Shown here in pieces: positions 8,629-17,237 of a stretch of DNA of 64,000 nucleotides. The stretch is from Streptomyces uncialis (GTDB lineage Bacteria > Actinomycetota > Actinomycetes > Streptomycetales > Streptomycetaceae), in the NCBI RefSeq assembly GCF_001905345.1, contig NZ_LFBV01000013.1, forward strand, positions 1 to 64,000. The letters are read 5' to 3'. The notes beneath the pieces are model-generated. The model saw nothing but the letters and a program-made list of their open reading frames with translations. It was not told the origin of the DNA and did not search any database. A program made the position numbers and the translations under genes. Position 1 is the stretch's first letter; each line of letters begins with the position of its first letter.

Positions 8629-9241
8629 CGCGGGGGCGGGTGGGCCTGGCGCGTACGTGCATCCGCTCGCCCTGCGGTCCGAACAGGCTCAGGAACTCCA
8701 CCGGGCCCTCGCCCGTGGAGCCGAACCAGTGCGGCAGCCGGGTGTCGAACTCGGCGGCCTCCCCGGCGGTGAGCACCACATCGTGCTCACCGAGCACCAG
8801 CCGCAGCCGCCCGGACAGCACGTACAGCCATTCGTAGCCCTCGTGGGTGCGCGGCTCGGGGTCCGGGGAGCGGGCCGGTTCGACGACCTTGTACGCCTGG
8901 AGGCCGCCGGGCTGACGGGTCAGCGGGAACATGGTGCGGCCGCCGCGGTGGATGGGCTTGGCCCGGATGCGGGGGTCGCCGACGGGCGGGGCGCCGACGA
9001 GTTCGTCCAGCGGGACCTGGTGCGCGCGGGCGATGGGCAGCAGCAGTTCCAGGCTGGGCTTGCGCTGCCCGGACTCCAGCCGGGACAGGGTGCTCACGCT
9101 GATGCCCGTCGCGGCGGACAGTTCCGCGAGGGTCGATCCGCGTTCCTTGCGCAGGGTGCGCAGCCGGGGGCCGACCCCCGCCAGTACGTCGCCGGTACGG
9201 TCCTCGTCCTGGGCGGGCTCGGGGCGCTGGTCATCGGTCAC
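8606..9241 (-). CDS. XRE-family regulator with C-terminal cupin domain
   Basis: A 211-aa two-domain repressor. The N-terminal helix-turn-helix reads LRKERGSTLAELSAATGISV with STLSRLESGQRKPSLELLLPIA. The C-terminal cupin (about residues 110-200) has the VLSGRLRLVLGEHDVVLTAG hairpin. Regulators of this build sense a small molecule in the cupin barrel and usually control an adjacent catabolic or transport operon, here the ABC importer on the same strand. I take GTG 9241; the upstream frame is low-complexity. A TTGACA hexamer lies 25-50 bases upstream. The acidic C-terminus comes from the tandem repeat. Confidence 0.85.
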   Translation of the reverse strand: MTDDQRPEPAQDEDRTGDVLAGVGPRLRTLRKERGSTLAELSAATGISVSTLSRLESGQRKPSLELLLPIARAHQVPLDELVGAPPVGDPRIRAKPIHRGGRTMFPLTRQPGGLQAYKVVEPARSPDPEPRTHEGYEWLYVLSGRLRLVLGEHDVVLTAGEAAEFDTRLPHWFGSTGEGPVEFLSLFGPQGERMHVRARPTRPRADTDPDD

Positions 9242-9403
9242 GGGTTCAGTGCAGTTTCGGCAAGGAGATTTGTCAAATGACGCGGTGCCCGGCCCGCCGG
9301 GGAGCGGACCGGGAGACGCGGGGGCCGCGGGTCCGCGCGGCCGGTGGGGAGGGCCGCACGGGTTCGTGCGCGCCGGGGTGTCACCGGCGCGCGGCATCGA
9401 CCG

Positions 9404-9844
9404 TCAGGGCTTGTAGGTCTGGTCCAGCAGATAGAGCGTGGAGCCGACCTCGGTCATCACGCTCTCGGCGGTCGAGGTGTCCTGACAGGCGACATTGAGA
9501 TCGGTCTCGAAGCGGCTGATCTCCTGTTGCGCGGGCGCCTCGGCGCCGTCGCCCCGTTCGTCGGTGAGGACCTCGGCGGCCATCACCCAGCGCTCCTCGG
9601 GGGTCATCTGCTGGCGGAACTGGTCGCAGGTGGTGTCCGCGGTGGCCCGCTTCCAGGTCTGCTCGTACCTGCCGTCCGGACCGGGCACGGGAAGCGACGC
9701 CTTGGTGGTGCCGGCCGGCGCCGAGCTCCCGGCCTGGGCGGCGGTGCTGGATCCGCTCTCGACGGTCCCCCCGCCTTCGGTGCCACAGGCGACGAGTGCC
9801 GCCGACAGAGTGGCGATGGTGAGAAGAGCGGACCTGGTGCGCAT
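9404..9844 (-). CDS. Small secreted lipoprotein of unknown function
   Basis: A 146-aa protein that starts at ATG 9844 with MRTRSALLTIATLSAALVAC, a lipoprotein signal peptide whose LVAC lipobox puts the lipidated Cys near residue 20. A Ser/Gly/Thr-rich linker (residues 22-50) is followed by a mostly helical domain with two Cys (TTCDQF and NVACQD) that could form a disulphide, plus EERWVMAAEVLTDE. GGGGG lies seven bases before the start. I recognise no family. It stands alone between the XRE-cupin gene and the S33 peptidase on the same strand. Confidence 0.7.
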   Translation of the reverse strand: MRTRSALLTIATLSAALVACGTEGGGTVESGSSTAAQAGSSAPAGTTKASLPVPGPDGRYEQTWKRATADTTCDQFRQQMTPEERWVMAAEVLTDERGDGAEAPAQQEISRFETDLNVACQDTSTAESVMTEVGSTLYLLDQTYKP

Positions 9845-10189
9845 GACGGTGCCCCCACGATAACGGTGCTGTGGAAGGACATTCTTGAGGGGAATGGACC
9901 GCGCGGCACTAGAGCCCAACGCTTCGTGTCCTACCCGTGACGCACCGCCGATGTGGTCTGGACCAGCAGTTTTGTCCTCGGAAGGGGTTTCCGGCGCCTC
10001 TTCGGGAACCCCCGGCGGACCGACCTGCGACGCAGCGCGGCCACCCTGACGAACCGTCACGGCGGTCCGCTCCGGACGGCACCCCGCGCACCCCCGCCGC
10101 CACGGGGGTCCCGGCCCCCTCCGGACCGGGGAGGCCGGGCCGCCGAAGGGCAGGGAGGCCGGGGCCGCCGAAGGGCGGGGCGGGCGGGC
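9845..10189. other. Gene-free stretch between lipoprotein and peptidase genes
   Basis: About 345 bases. The right end has two adjacent near-copies of GGCCGGGGCCGCCGAAGGGC (about 10129-10180), probably the 3' end of the peptidase transcript. I see no coding sequence with a ribosome binding site and no clear promoter apart from the few bases before the lipoprotein start. Confidence 0.5.
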
Positions 10190-11491
10190 TCAGACCTCGT
10201 CGCGGACCAGTGCGAGCAGTCGGTCCAGGACCCGGTCGCCCCCGGCCCGCACCCCGTCGTGCTCGAACTCGTCGGTCACCCAGGTGCGCAGCCCCCGTAC
10301 GGTCCCCGCCGTGGCGAGGGAGTGCGCGGTGTCCACGTACATGTCGTCGTGGTAGACGGCCGCGGCGACCGGCACCTCGTTGCGGGCGAGGCTGTCGGCG
10401 TCGTACAGCGGGGCCCAGTCGGTACGGGCGGCCAGCAGGTCGGCGGCCTCGCGCAGCGGGCGCAGCGCGGGGTCCGCGTCGAACATCCACGGGTGCACCG
10501 TCTCGCCGGTGAACAGCAGCGGGCCGTCGCCGGTCAGGGCGCGCTCCGCGTCGAAGGCCGGGAACTCGGCACGGACCCGCTCGGCCGACCACGCGGTCGG
10601 GCGGTGGTCCTGGGCGTAGATGGACTCGTGCACGAGCGCGTACAGGGGGTGCCCGGCGTGCGACAGGAGTCCGTGGACCTCCGCGAGGAAGGCGTCCGCG
10701 AGCGCGGGGCCCGACGGGGTGCGGACGAAGGCGTCCTCCAGCAGATAGTGCAGCCGGTGGCTGCCGTCCCCGCCGCCGAGGAGGATGCCGAGCGACTGGA
10801 ACGCCTCCACGGTGAGGCGGTAGCCGCCGTCCGTGACGACCTCGTGCTCGCGCAGATGCGCGGCGATCCGCCAGGCCCGCTCGACGTCCATCGGGTAGCG
10901 GGCGTAGTGCGCGGCGACCTTGCGCGCGATACGGGGGTACGCCGCCCGGTACACGTCGTCGGCGTGACCGTCGAGCGACGGCAGACCGCCGGTGATCAGG
11001 GCGGCGGCCAGCCCCTCGGGCGCGGACGACAGATAGCGGGTGGCGCAGAAGCCGCCGAAGCTCTGGCCCAGGACGGTCCAGGGGGCGCCGCCGGTGAGGG
11101 CCGGGCGGATGGCCTCGCAGTCGCGGACGATCGAGTCCGAGCGCAGCAGCGCCAGATGGTCGGCCTGTTCGCGGGGGCCGCCCCGCAGGGGCAGCGTCTG
11201 CCGGGTCGCCGGGGTGGAGCGGCCCGTACCGCGCTGGTCGAGCAGCAGGACCCGGAACTCCTTCAGCGCCCGGGGCAGCCACGCGCCGCTGCCCGCGAAG
11301 CGGTTGGCGCCGAAGCCGGGGCCGCCCTGGAGGTAGACCAGCCACGGCAGTTGCTCCGGGTCCTTGCCCGGCGCCACGGCCTCCCGGGCGAAGAGTTCGA
11401 TCTGCTCACCGGAGGGGGCGTCGTGGTCCAGCGGGACCGAGAAGTGGTGGTCCGTGAAAACGACGCCCGGCTGGCGGTAGGAAAGCGGCAC
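10190..11491 (-). CDS. Alpha/beta hydrolase, proline iminopeptidase-like (peptidase family S33)
   Basis: A 433-aa alpha/beta hydrolase. The oxyanion region is LVYLQGGPGFGANR and the next strand is LLLDQRGTGRST. The nucleophile elbow is GQSFGGF, where prolyl aminopeptidases have GGSWG. The C-terminal His is in DEFEHDGVRAGG. Length and the GGPG/DQRGTGRS signatures match large Streptomyces prolyl aminopeptidases that remove N-terminal Pro from peptides. No signal peptide is present, so it is probably cytosolic. The start is GTG 11491 with AGGAGG eight bases before it; an upstream in-frame start lacks this. Confidence 0.85.
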   Translation of the reverse strand: MPLSYRQPGVVFTDHHFSVPLDHDAPSGEQIELFAREAVAPGKDPEQLPWLVYLQGGPGFGANRFAGSGAWLPRALKEFRVLLLDQRGTGRSTPATRQTLPLRGGPREQADHLALLRSDSIVRDCEAIRPALTGGAPWTVLGQSFGGFCATRYLSSAPEGLAAALITGGLPSLDGHADDVYRAAYPRIARKVAAHYARYPMDVERAWRIAAHLREHEVVTDGGYRLTVEAFQSLGILLGGGDGSHRLHYLLEDAFVRTPSGPALADAFLAEVHGLLSHAGHPLYALVHESIYAQDHRPTAWSAERVRAEFPAFDAERALTGDGPLLFTGETVHPWMFDADPALRPLREAADLLAARTDWAPLYDADSLARNEVPVAAAVYHDDMYVDTAHSLATAGTVRGLRTWVTDEFEHDGVRAGGDRVLDRLLALVRDEV

Positions 11492-11671
11492 GGGGTCCTC
11501 CTGCGGTGATCGGTATGGGGGCTTGTGCGCCCAGTTGACCACAGGGGCCGGTACGTCCCGCCGCCCGGGGCGCACCGGGGGTCCGGGGCCGCCGGGCGGC
11601 CTTTCGTCCGGATCCCGCCGGGGCTCGCGCGTCCCGGTTCCCGTGTTCCGCCCGGTCCGGACGGGACGCCG

Positions 11672-12679
11672 CTACACCGGCCTCCGGGTGGAGTCGCGGA
11701 CCACCAGTTCCGGCGGGAGCACCACCCGGCGGTGCCGGTGGGACGCCGAGGAGTCCGTCTCCTCCAGCAGCAGTCCCGCGGCGAGCGCGCCCATCTCGGC
11801 GGCGGGCTGGCGTACCGAGGTGAGGGGGACGGCCGCGGCCGACGCGAACTCGATGTCGTCGTAGCCGACGATCGCCAGTTCGCCAGGGACCCGGGTGCCC
11901 GCCGCGAACACCGCCTGGAGGACCCCGAGGGCCAGCAGGTCGTTGGCGCAGAACACCGCCGTGGGCCGCTCCGCGAGAGCCAGCAGCCGGGCTCCGGCGT
12001 CCCGGCCCGCCGCCACGTCCAGCCGCTGGGTGGGCAGTTCCCGCAGCGCGTCCGGGGACAGACCGGCCTCGGTGAGCGCCAGCCGGGCGCCCTCCCGGCG
12101 GTCGCGGACCTGGTGCAGTTCCTGCGGACCGCTGACGTACGCGATGTGCCGGTGCCCGGTCCCGGTCAGATGGCGTACGGCGAGCGCCGCCCCGGCCACA
12201 TGGTCCACGGACACCGAGCACTCCGTGGTGCCCTCGGAGACCCGGTCGACCAGGACGAACGGGATGCCGTGGCGCCGGAACGCCGCGATGTTGGCGCCGG
12301 TGGCGTCCGCCGGGGTCAGCAGCACCCCGCGCACCCGCTGCTCCGCGAACAGCCCCAGGTACTCGGCCTCCTCGGCGGCGCTCTGCGCGCTGTCGCAGAC
12401 CATCACCCCGAGCCCGGCGGCCCGCGCCGCGCGTTCGGCGCCCCGCGCCACGTCCACGAAGAACGGGTTGCCCAGGTCCAGGACCAGCAGCGCCATCATC
12501 CGGCTGCGGCCGGCCCGCAGCTGGCGGGCGGACTCGCTGCGGACGAAACCGAGCTCCTCGATGACGGACCGGACCCGGTTCCTGGTCTCCTCGGAGACCA
12601 GGTCGGGACGGTTGATCACATTCGACACGGTCCCCACGGACACTCCGGCCGCTCTGGCCACGTCCTTGATGCCGACCAT
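11672..12679 (-). CDS. LacI-family transcriptional regulator
   Basis: A 335-aa LacI/GalR repressor. The DNA-binding head is IKDVARAAGVSVGTVSNVIN, residues 4-23, with the hinge helix near SARQLRAGRSR. The effector-binding core follows (LVLDLGNPFFVDVARGAERAA, then FCANDLLALGVLQA and IVGYDDIEFASAAAVPLTSV). It is transcribed away from lutABC, so it may govern lactate or a linked carbon source. In Bacillus the lut regulator is of the GntR type, so a link to lut here is inference from position only. Confidence 0.88.
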   Translation of the reverse strand: MVGIKDVARAAGVSVGTVSNVINRPDLVSEETRNRVRSVIEELGFVRSESARQLRAGRSRMMALLVLDLGNPFFVDVARGAERAARAAGLGVMVCDSAQSAAEEAEYLGLFAEQRVRGVLLTPADATGANIAAFRRHGIPFVLVDRVSEGTTECSVSVDHVAGAALAVRHLTGTGHRHIAYVSGPQELHQVRDRREGARLALTEAGLSPDALRELPTQRLDVAAGRDAGARLLALAERPTAVFCANDLLALGVLQAVFAAGTRVPGELAIVGYDDIEFASAAAVPLTSVRQPAAEMGALAAGLLLEETDSSASHRHRRVVLPPELVVRDSTRRPV

Positions 12680-12861
12680 GGATGCCCGGTGCTCCCGTCC
12701 TGCCGCACGGCGGCCCGTGTCGGGCCCGAGCGTGTCAGGTTATGCCGCCGCGGGGCCCCGGTCCGGACGGCCGGTGCGGCCCGGGGCCGGGGCTCTCCCC
12801 CGGCGGGGCGGGTCGGCGTAGGGTGCGGACCGTCCGGTGATCGCCGAAGGAGGAACCCGCG

Positions 12862-13617
12862 ATGCGTGTCGCCCTGTTCCTGACCTGCGTCAACGACACG
12901 CTCTACCCGGGCACCGGGCGGGCCGTGGTGAAACTGCTGGCCGGGCTGGGGGTGGACGTGGACTTCCCCCTGGGGCAGACCTGCTGCGGGCAGCCCCAGT
13001 ACAACACCGGGTACCGGCGCGGGACCGAGCCGATCGCCCGGCGGCTCGCGGAGGTGTTCCGCGACCACGACGCGGTCGTCACCCCGTCCGGGTCCTGCGC
13101 GGCGATGGTGCGGGAGATGTATCCGCGGCTGGGTGAGCGGGCCCGCGCGGAGGGCCGGGGCGACGCTCTCGCGACGGCCCTGGCACCGCTCGCGGACAAG
13201 ACGTACGAGCTGACGGAGTTCCTGGTCGACGTACTGGGGGTGACGGACGTGGGTGCCTGGTACCCGCACACCGTGACGTACCACCCGACGTGTCACGGGC
13301 TGCGTTCGCTGCGGCTCGGGGACCGGCCGCTGCGGCTGCTGCGCGCGGTCCGGGGGCTGGAGCTGGTGGAGCTGCCGGGCGCCGAGGAGTGCTGCGGGTT
13401 CGGCGGCACGTTCGCGGTGAAGAATCCCGGGGTGTCGGTGGCCATGGGCACCGACAAGGTACGCAGCGCGGAGGGCACCGGCGCCGAGGTGCTGTGCGCC
13501 GCCGACAACTCGTGTCTGCTGCATCTCGGCGGGCTGCTCGGCAGACAGGGGTCACGGATGCGGCCGGTCCATATCGCGGAGATCCTGGCGAGCACCCGGG
13601 AAGGGGTACGGCGATGA
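12862..13617 (+). CDS. lutA: L-lactate oxidation complex subunit LutA (CCG-domain protein)
   Basis: A 251-aa protein with two Cys-rich CCG domains: GQTCCGQPQYNTGYR near residues 37-51 and GAEECCGFGGTFAVKNP near 172-188. These bind iron-sulphur or heterodisulphide-type cofactors. LutA (GlcF-like) acts with LutB and LutC in the non-classical oxidation of L-lactate to pyruvate at the membrane. AGGAGGA lies about ten bases before ATG 12862. It ends in an ATGA overlap with lutB. The gene order A-B-C is the standard one. Confidence 0.92.
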   Translation: MRVALFLTCVNDTLYPGTGRAVVKLLAGLGVDVDFPLGQTCCGQPQYNTGYRRGTEPIARRLAEVFRDHDAVVTPSGSCAAMVREMYPRLGERARAEGRGDALATALAPLADKTYELTEFLVDVLGVTDVGAWYPHTVTYHPTCHGLRSLRLGDRPLRLLRAVRGLELVELPGAEECCGFGGTFAVKNPGVSVAMGTDKVRSAEGTGAEVLCAADNSCLLHLGGLLGRQGSRMRPVHIAEILASTREGVRR

Positions 13618-15116
13618 GCGCCACCCCCCTCGGGATGCCCGCGTTCCCGGACGCCGCGCGGGACGCCCTGCGGGACACGACCCTGCGCGGCAATCTCCGG
13701 CACGCCACCCACACCATCCGCGACAAGCGCGCCCGCGCCGTCGCGGAACTCTCCGACTGGGCGCGGCTGCGGGAGGCGGGGAAGCAGATCAAGGACCACA
13801 CCCTGCGCCATCTCGACCACTATCTGCTCCGGCTGGAGGAGTCGGTGACGGCGGCGGGCGGGACCGTGCACTGGGCCGCCGACGCCGCCGAGGCCAACCG
13901 GATCGTCACCGAGCTGGTGAAGGCGACCGGTGAACGCGAGGTCGTGAAGGTCAAGTCGATGGCGACCCAGGAGATCGGGCTGAACGAGGCGCTGGCGGCC
14001 GAGGGCATCCGCGCCTACGAGACGGATCTGGCCGAGCTGATCGTGCAGCTCGCCGACGACCGGCCCTCGCACATCCTCGTCCCCGCGATCCATCTCAACC
14101 GGGCGGAGATCCGGGACGTCCTCGCGTCCGCGATGGGCGACTGGGGGCGTCCCGCGCCGGACGGGCTGACGGACGCGCCCGCCGAGCTGGCGGAGGCGGC
14201 CCGGCTGCATCTGCGGGAGAAGTTCCTGCGGGCGAAGGTGGGGGTGTCCGGGGCGAACTTCATGGTCGCGGAGACGGGAACCATGGTCGTCGTGGAGTCG
14301 GAGGGCAACGGCCGGATGTGTCTGACCCTGCCCGAGACGCTGATCTCGGTGGTCGGCATCGAGAAGGTGGTACCGGCCTGGCGGGACCTGGAAGTGTTCC
14401 TCCAGACCCTGCCCCGCTCGTCGACTGCCGAGCGGATGAACCCGTACACCTCGATGTGGACCGGGGTGACGGACACCGACGGGCCGTCCGCGTTCCATCT
14501 GGTGCTGCTCGACAACGGCCGCACCGACACCCTCGCCGACGAGGTGGGCCGTCAGGCGCTGCGCTGCATCCGCTGTTCGGCCTGCCTCAACGTCTGCCCG
14601 GTGTACGAACGGGCGGGCGGTCACGCCTACGGGTCGGTGTACCCGGGTCCGATCGGCGCGATCCTCAGCCCGCAGCTGCGGGGCACCGGGAGCGCCGTGG
14701 ACGCGTCGCTGCCGTACGCCTCGTCGCTGTGCGGGGCCTGCTACGACGTGTGTCCCGTCGCGATCGACATCCCGGAGGTACTGGTACGGCTGCGTGAACG
14801 CGTGGTCGAGGGCGGTCCGGCGGTGCGCCGGGGCACCCGGGTCGTGCTGCGGCCCGCGCGGGGGCACGCGGCGCAGCGGGCCGCGATGCGCGCGGCGGGC
14901 TGGGTGTTCACCCGTCCCGCGGCGCTGGCCGCCGGTCAGCGGCTGCTCTCCCGGACCCGGCGGCTGCATCCGCGCAGGCTGCCGGGTCCGGGCCGGGCGT
15001 GGAGCGCGGACCGTGATCTGCCGGAGGTCCCCGAGGAGTCGTTCCGCGACTGGTGGCGGCGTACCTCGGGCGGCCGCGACAGCGCGGGCGGAAGCGGGCG
15101 GGAGGAGCGGTCGTGA
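13614..15116 (+). CDS. lutB: L-lactate oxidation complex subunit LutB (iron-sulphur protein)
   Basis: A 500-aa protein with an N-terminal LUD domain and a C-terminal ferredoxin-like part. The first cluster motif is CIRCSACLNVCPVYERAGGH (about residues 318-337) and the second is CGACYDVCPVAIDIPEV (about 374-390). Together they should hold two [4Fe-4S] clusters, passing electrons from lactate to the respiratory chain. The start ATG 13614 overlaps the lutA stop; a longer frame upstream is inside lutA. The C-terminal 90 residues are basic and Ala/Arg-rich. A GTGA overlap leads into lutC. Confidence 0.92.
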   Translation: MSATPLGMPAFPDAARDALRDTTLRGNLRHATHTIRDKRARAVAELSDWARLREAGKQIKDHTLRHLDHYLLRLEESVTAAGGTVHWAADAAEANRIVTELVKATGEREVVKVKSMATQEIGLNEALAAEGIRAYETDLAELIVQLADDRPSHILVPAIHLNRAEIRDVLASAMGDWGRPAPDGLTDAPAELAEAARLHLREKFLRAKVGVSGANFMVAETGTMVVVESEGNGRMCLTLPETLISVVGIEKVVPAWRDLEVFLQTLPRSSTAERMNPYTSMWTGVTDTDGPSAFHLVLLDNGRTDTLADEVGRQALRCIRCSACLNVCPVYERAGGHAYGSVYPGPIGAILSPQLRGTGSAVDASLPYASSLCGACYDVCPVAIDIPEVLVRLRERVVEGGPAVRRGTRVVLRPARGHAAQRAAMRAAGWVFTRPAALAAGQRLLSRTRRLHPRRLPGPGRAWSADRDLPEVPEESFRDWWRRTSGGRDSAGGSGREERS

Positions 15117-15805
15117 ACGGCAGGGAGGTCGTCCTCGGCCGGGTCCGGCGGGCGCTCGCGGACGGGTCCGGCGCCTCCCCCGGGCCGGACGGCCCTGTCG
15201 CCTACGACGGGGTACGGGACTATCTGCGCGTCCATGGCGAGCGCACCCCTGAAGAGTCCGTGGACCTGCTCGCCGCGCGTCTGACGGAGTACCGGGCGCT
15301 CGTCCACCGGACGGATGACGAGGGGCTGCCGGAACTGCTGATGCGGCTGCTGTCCGAACAGGGCCCCGACGAGATGCTGGTGCCGCCCGCGCTGCCGCCG
15401 TACTGGCTGTCGGCGGCCGATCCGGTCCGTGTCCACGACCGGGCGGCTCTCACCGCGCGCAGGCTGGACCGGGTGGGGAGCGTCGTCACGGGCTGCGCGC
15501 TGGCGATCGCCGAGACCGGCACGATCGTCCTGGACGGCGGGCCGGAACAGGGCCGCCGCCGGATCACCCTGATCCCCGACCACCACATCTGCGTCGTGCG
15601 GGTGCCGGACCAGGTGGTCTGCTCGGTGCCGCAGGCGATCGAGCGGCTGGACCCGCGCCGGCCGCAGACCTGGATCTCGGGTCCGTCGGCGACCAGCGAC
15701 ATCGAACTCGACCGGGTGGAGGGGGTGCACGGTCCGCGCACCCTGGAGGTGGTGCTGCTGAGCGGGGACGGCCACGCGTGTGCGGGTGGTGACGGACCCG
15801 GTTAG
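15113..15805 (+). CDS. lutC: L-lactate oxidation complex subunit LutC (LUD domain)
   Basis: A 230-aa LUD-domain protein, the third subunit of the LutABC lactate-oxidising complex. Recognisable elements are VVTGCALAIAETGTIVLDG around residue 125-143, LIPDHHICVVRVPDQVV, and the C-terminal GPSATSDIELDRVEGVHGP stretch typical of LUD proteins. The start is GTG 15113 inside the lutB stop. Nine bases separate it from the following ABC ATPase gene, so the two may share a transcript. Confidence 0.9.
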   Translation: MNGREVVLGRVRRALADGSGASPGPDGPVAYDGVRDYLRVHGERTPEESVDLLAARLTEYRALVHRTDDEGLPELLMRLLSEQGPDEMLVPPALPPYWLSAADPVRVHDRAALTARRLDRVGSVVTGCALAIAETGTIVLDGGPEQGRRRITLIPDHHICVVRVPDQVVCSVPQAIERLDPRRPQTWISGPSATSDIELDRVEGVHGPRTLEVVLLSGDGHACAGGDGPG

Positions 15806-15814
15806 CGTGGGGGA

Positions 15815-16978
15815 ATGATCCGGTTCGAGCAGGTCGGCAAGCGCTACCCGGACGGGACGACGGCCGTGGACGATCTGTCGTTCGAGGTGCGTGAGGGCGA
15901 GCTGGTGACCCTGGTGGGTCCCTCGGGGTGCGGCAAGACGACCACGATGATGATGGTCAACCGGCTCATCGAACCGACCTCCGGCCGCATCCTGATCGAC
16001 GGCGAGGACATCTCCACCGTCGACCCGGTCAAGCTGCGCCGCCGTATCGGGTACGTCATCCAGCAGGTGGGACTGTTCCCGCACCGGACCGTCCTCGACA
16101 ACACGGCGACCGTCCCCACCCTGATGGGCTGGAAGAGGACACGGGCCCGGGAGCGGGCCGCCGAACTGCTGGACCTGGTGGGCCTGGACCCCGCGCTGTT
16201 CGGCTCCCGCTATCCCGAGCAGCTGTCCGGCGGCCAGCGGCAGCGGGTGGGGGTGGCCCGCGCGCTCGCCGCCGACCCGCCGGTGCTGCTGATGGACGAG
16301 CCGTTCGGCGCGGTGGACCCCGTGGTGCGGGAGCAGTTGCAGGACGAGTTCCTGCGGATGCAGGACGCCGTGCGCAAGACGGTGCTGCTGGTCACGCACG
16401 ACATCGAGGAGGCGGTCCGGCTCGGTGACCGCATCGCGGTGTACGGGCAGGGCCGCATCGAGCAGTTCGACACCCCGGGCGCGGTCCTCGGGACCCCCGC
16501 CACCCCGTACGTCGCGGAGTTCGTGGGCGCGGACCGGGGTCTGAAGCGGCTGTCGGTGACGGCGATCGAACCGGACGACCTGGAGCAGCCCGTGGTCGTC
16601 CGCACCGGTGAACCGGCCGGGCGGGCCGCCGGGCGGCTGCGCGGCGAGGACGCCCGCTGGGGTGTGGTGCTGGACACGGACGGGGATCTGCACGGCTGGG
16701 TCGGCGTGGACGAGCTGGCGCTGGCGGGGCCCGGCGCGACGGTCGGGGACCTGGCGCACCGGATGAACGCGTGGGTGCCGGTGGGTGCCCCGCTGAAGCA
16801 GGCGTTCGGGGTGATGCTCCAGCACGACGCGGGCTGGGTGGCGGTGATCGACGGGGCCCGGTTCCTGGGGGTGCTCACCCCGGCGAAGTTGCACGAGGCG
16901 TTGCGGCGGTCGGTCGACGCGGACGCGCAAGGGGTCGCGCGGGACGAGGTCTCGTTCGACTCGGTGTCCGACGTCTGA
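15815..16978 (+). CDS. Glycine betaine/proline-type ABC transporter ATPase with CBS-like C-terminus
   Basis: A 387-aa OpuCA/ProV-class ATPase. Walker A is GPSGCGKTT, the signature LSGGQRQRVGVARAL, Walker B LLLMDEPFGAVDP, and the switch His VTHDIEEA. The last 130 residues contain two degenerate CBS-like repeats, which in OpuCA sense ionic strength. It should power uptake of compatible solutes with the two permeases and binding protein encoded on the opposite strand at 17.2-19.6 kb. That split, convergent arrangement is unusual for an opuC system. It directly follows lutC. Confidence 0.88.
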   Translation: MIRFEQVGKRYPDGTTAVDDLSFEVREGELVTLVGPSGCGKTTTMMMVNRLIEPTSGRILIDGEDISTVDPVKLRRRIGYVIQQVGLFPHRTVLDNTATVPTLMGWKRTRARERAAELLDLVGLDPALFGSRYPEQLSGGQRQRVGVARALAADPPVLLMDEPFGAVDPVVREQLQDEFLRMQDAVRKTVLLVTHDIEEAVRLGDRIAVYGQGRIEQFDTPGAVLGTPATPYVAEFVGADRGLKRLSVTAIEPDDLEQPVVVRTGEPAGRAAGRLRGEDARWGVVLDTDGDLHGWVGVDELALAGPGATVGDLAHRMNAWVPVGAPLKQAFGVMLQHDAGWVAVIDGARFLGVLTPAKLHEALRRSVDADAQGVARDEVSFDSVSDV

Positions 16979-17039
16979 GGGTCACCCTGGCTCGTGCCCG
17001 CCCCCAGGCCTTCCCACCTGGACGGGCTTGTTCCGGCGG

Positions 17040-17222
17040 GGCCGTTCGTGGGTGCGCGGTTCCCCGCGCCCCTGGGGTCGCGACCCTCGTTGTCGCCGCT
17101 CGGGTGCGGGTCGCCCGTGGTTGCTCGCGCAGTTCCCCGCGCCCCTGGGGTCGCGCCCCTGGACGTACCTGTCCCCGTGCGGGCCGTTCGTGGGTGCGCG
17201 GTTCCCCGCGCTCCTTTCGGGG
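17040..17222. repeat. Streptomyces-type 3'-end repeat, three copies
   Basis: On the plus strand, CGGTTCCCCGCGCCCCTGGG (about 17054), CAGTTCCCCGCGCCCCTGGG (about 17131) and the variant CGGTTCCCCGCGCTCCTTTC (about 17199) recur at roughly 70-bp spacing. They are the reverse complement of the family seen at 2.9 kb. They lie between the convergent ends of the OpuCA-like and OpuCC-like genes, where a bidirectional terminator is expected. Confidence 0.8.
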
Positions 17223-17237
17223 CGCGTCCGCAGCAGG

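Noticed and set aside
13293..16930. Two minus-strand frames of more than 550 codons opposite lutB/lutC and the ABC ATPase
   Set aside because: They are His/Arg/Gly-rich shadows; lutABC and the ATPase are unmistakable on the plus strand.
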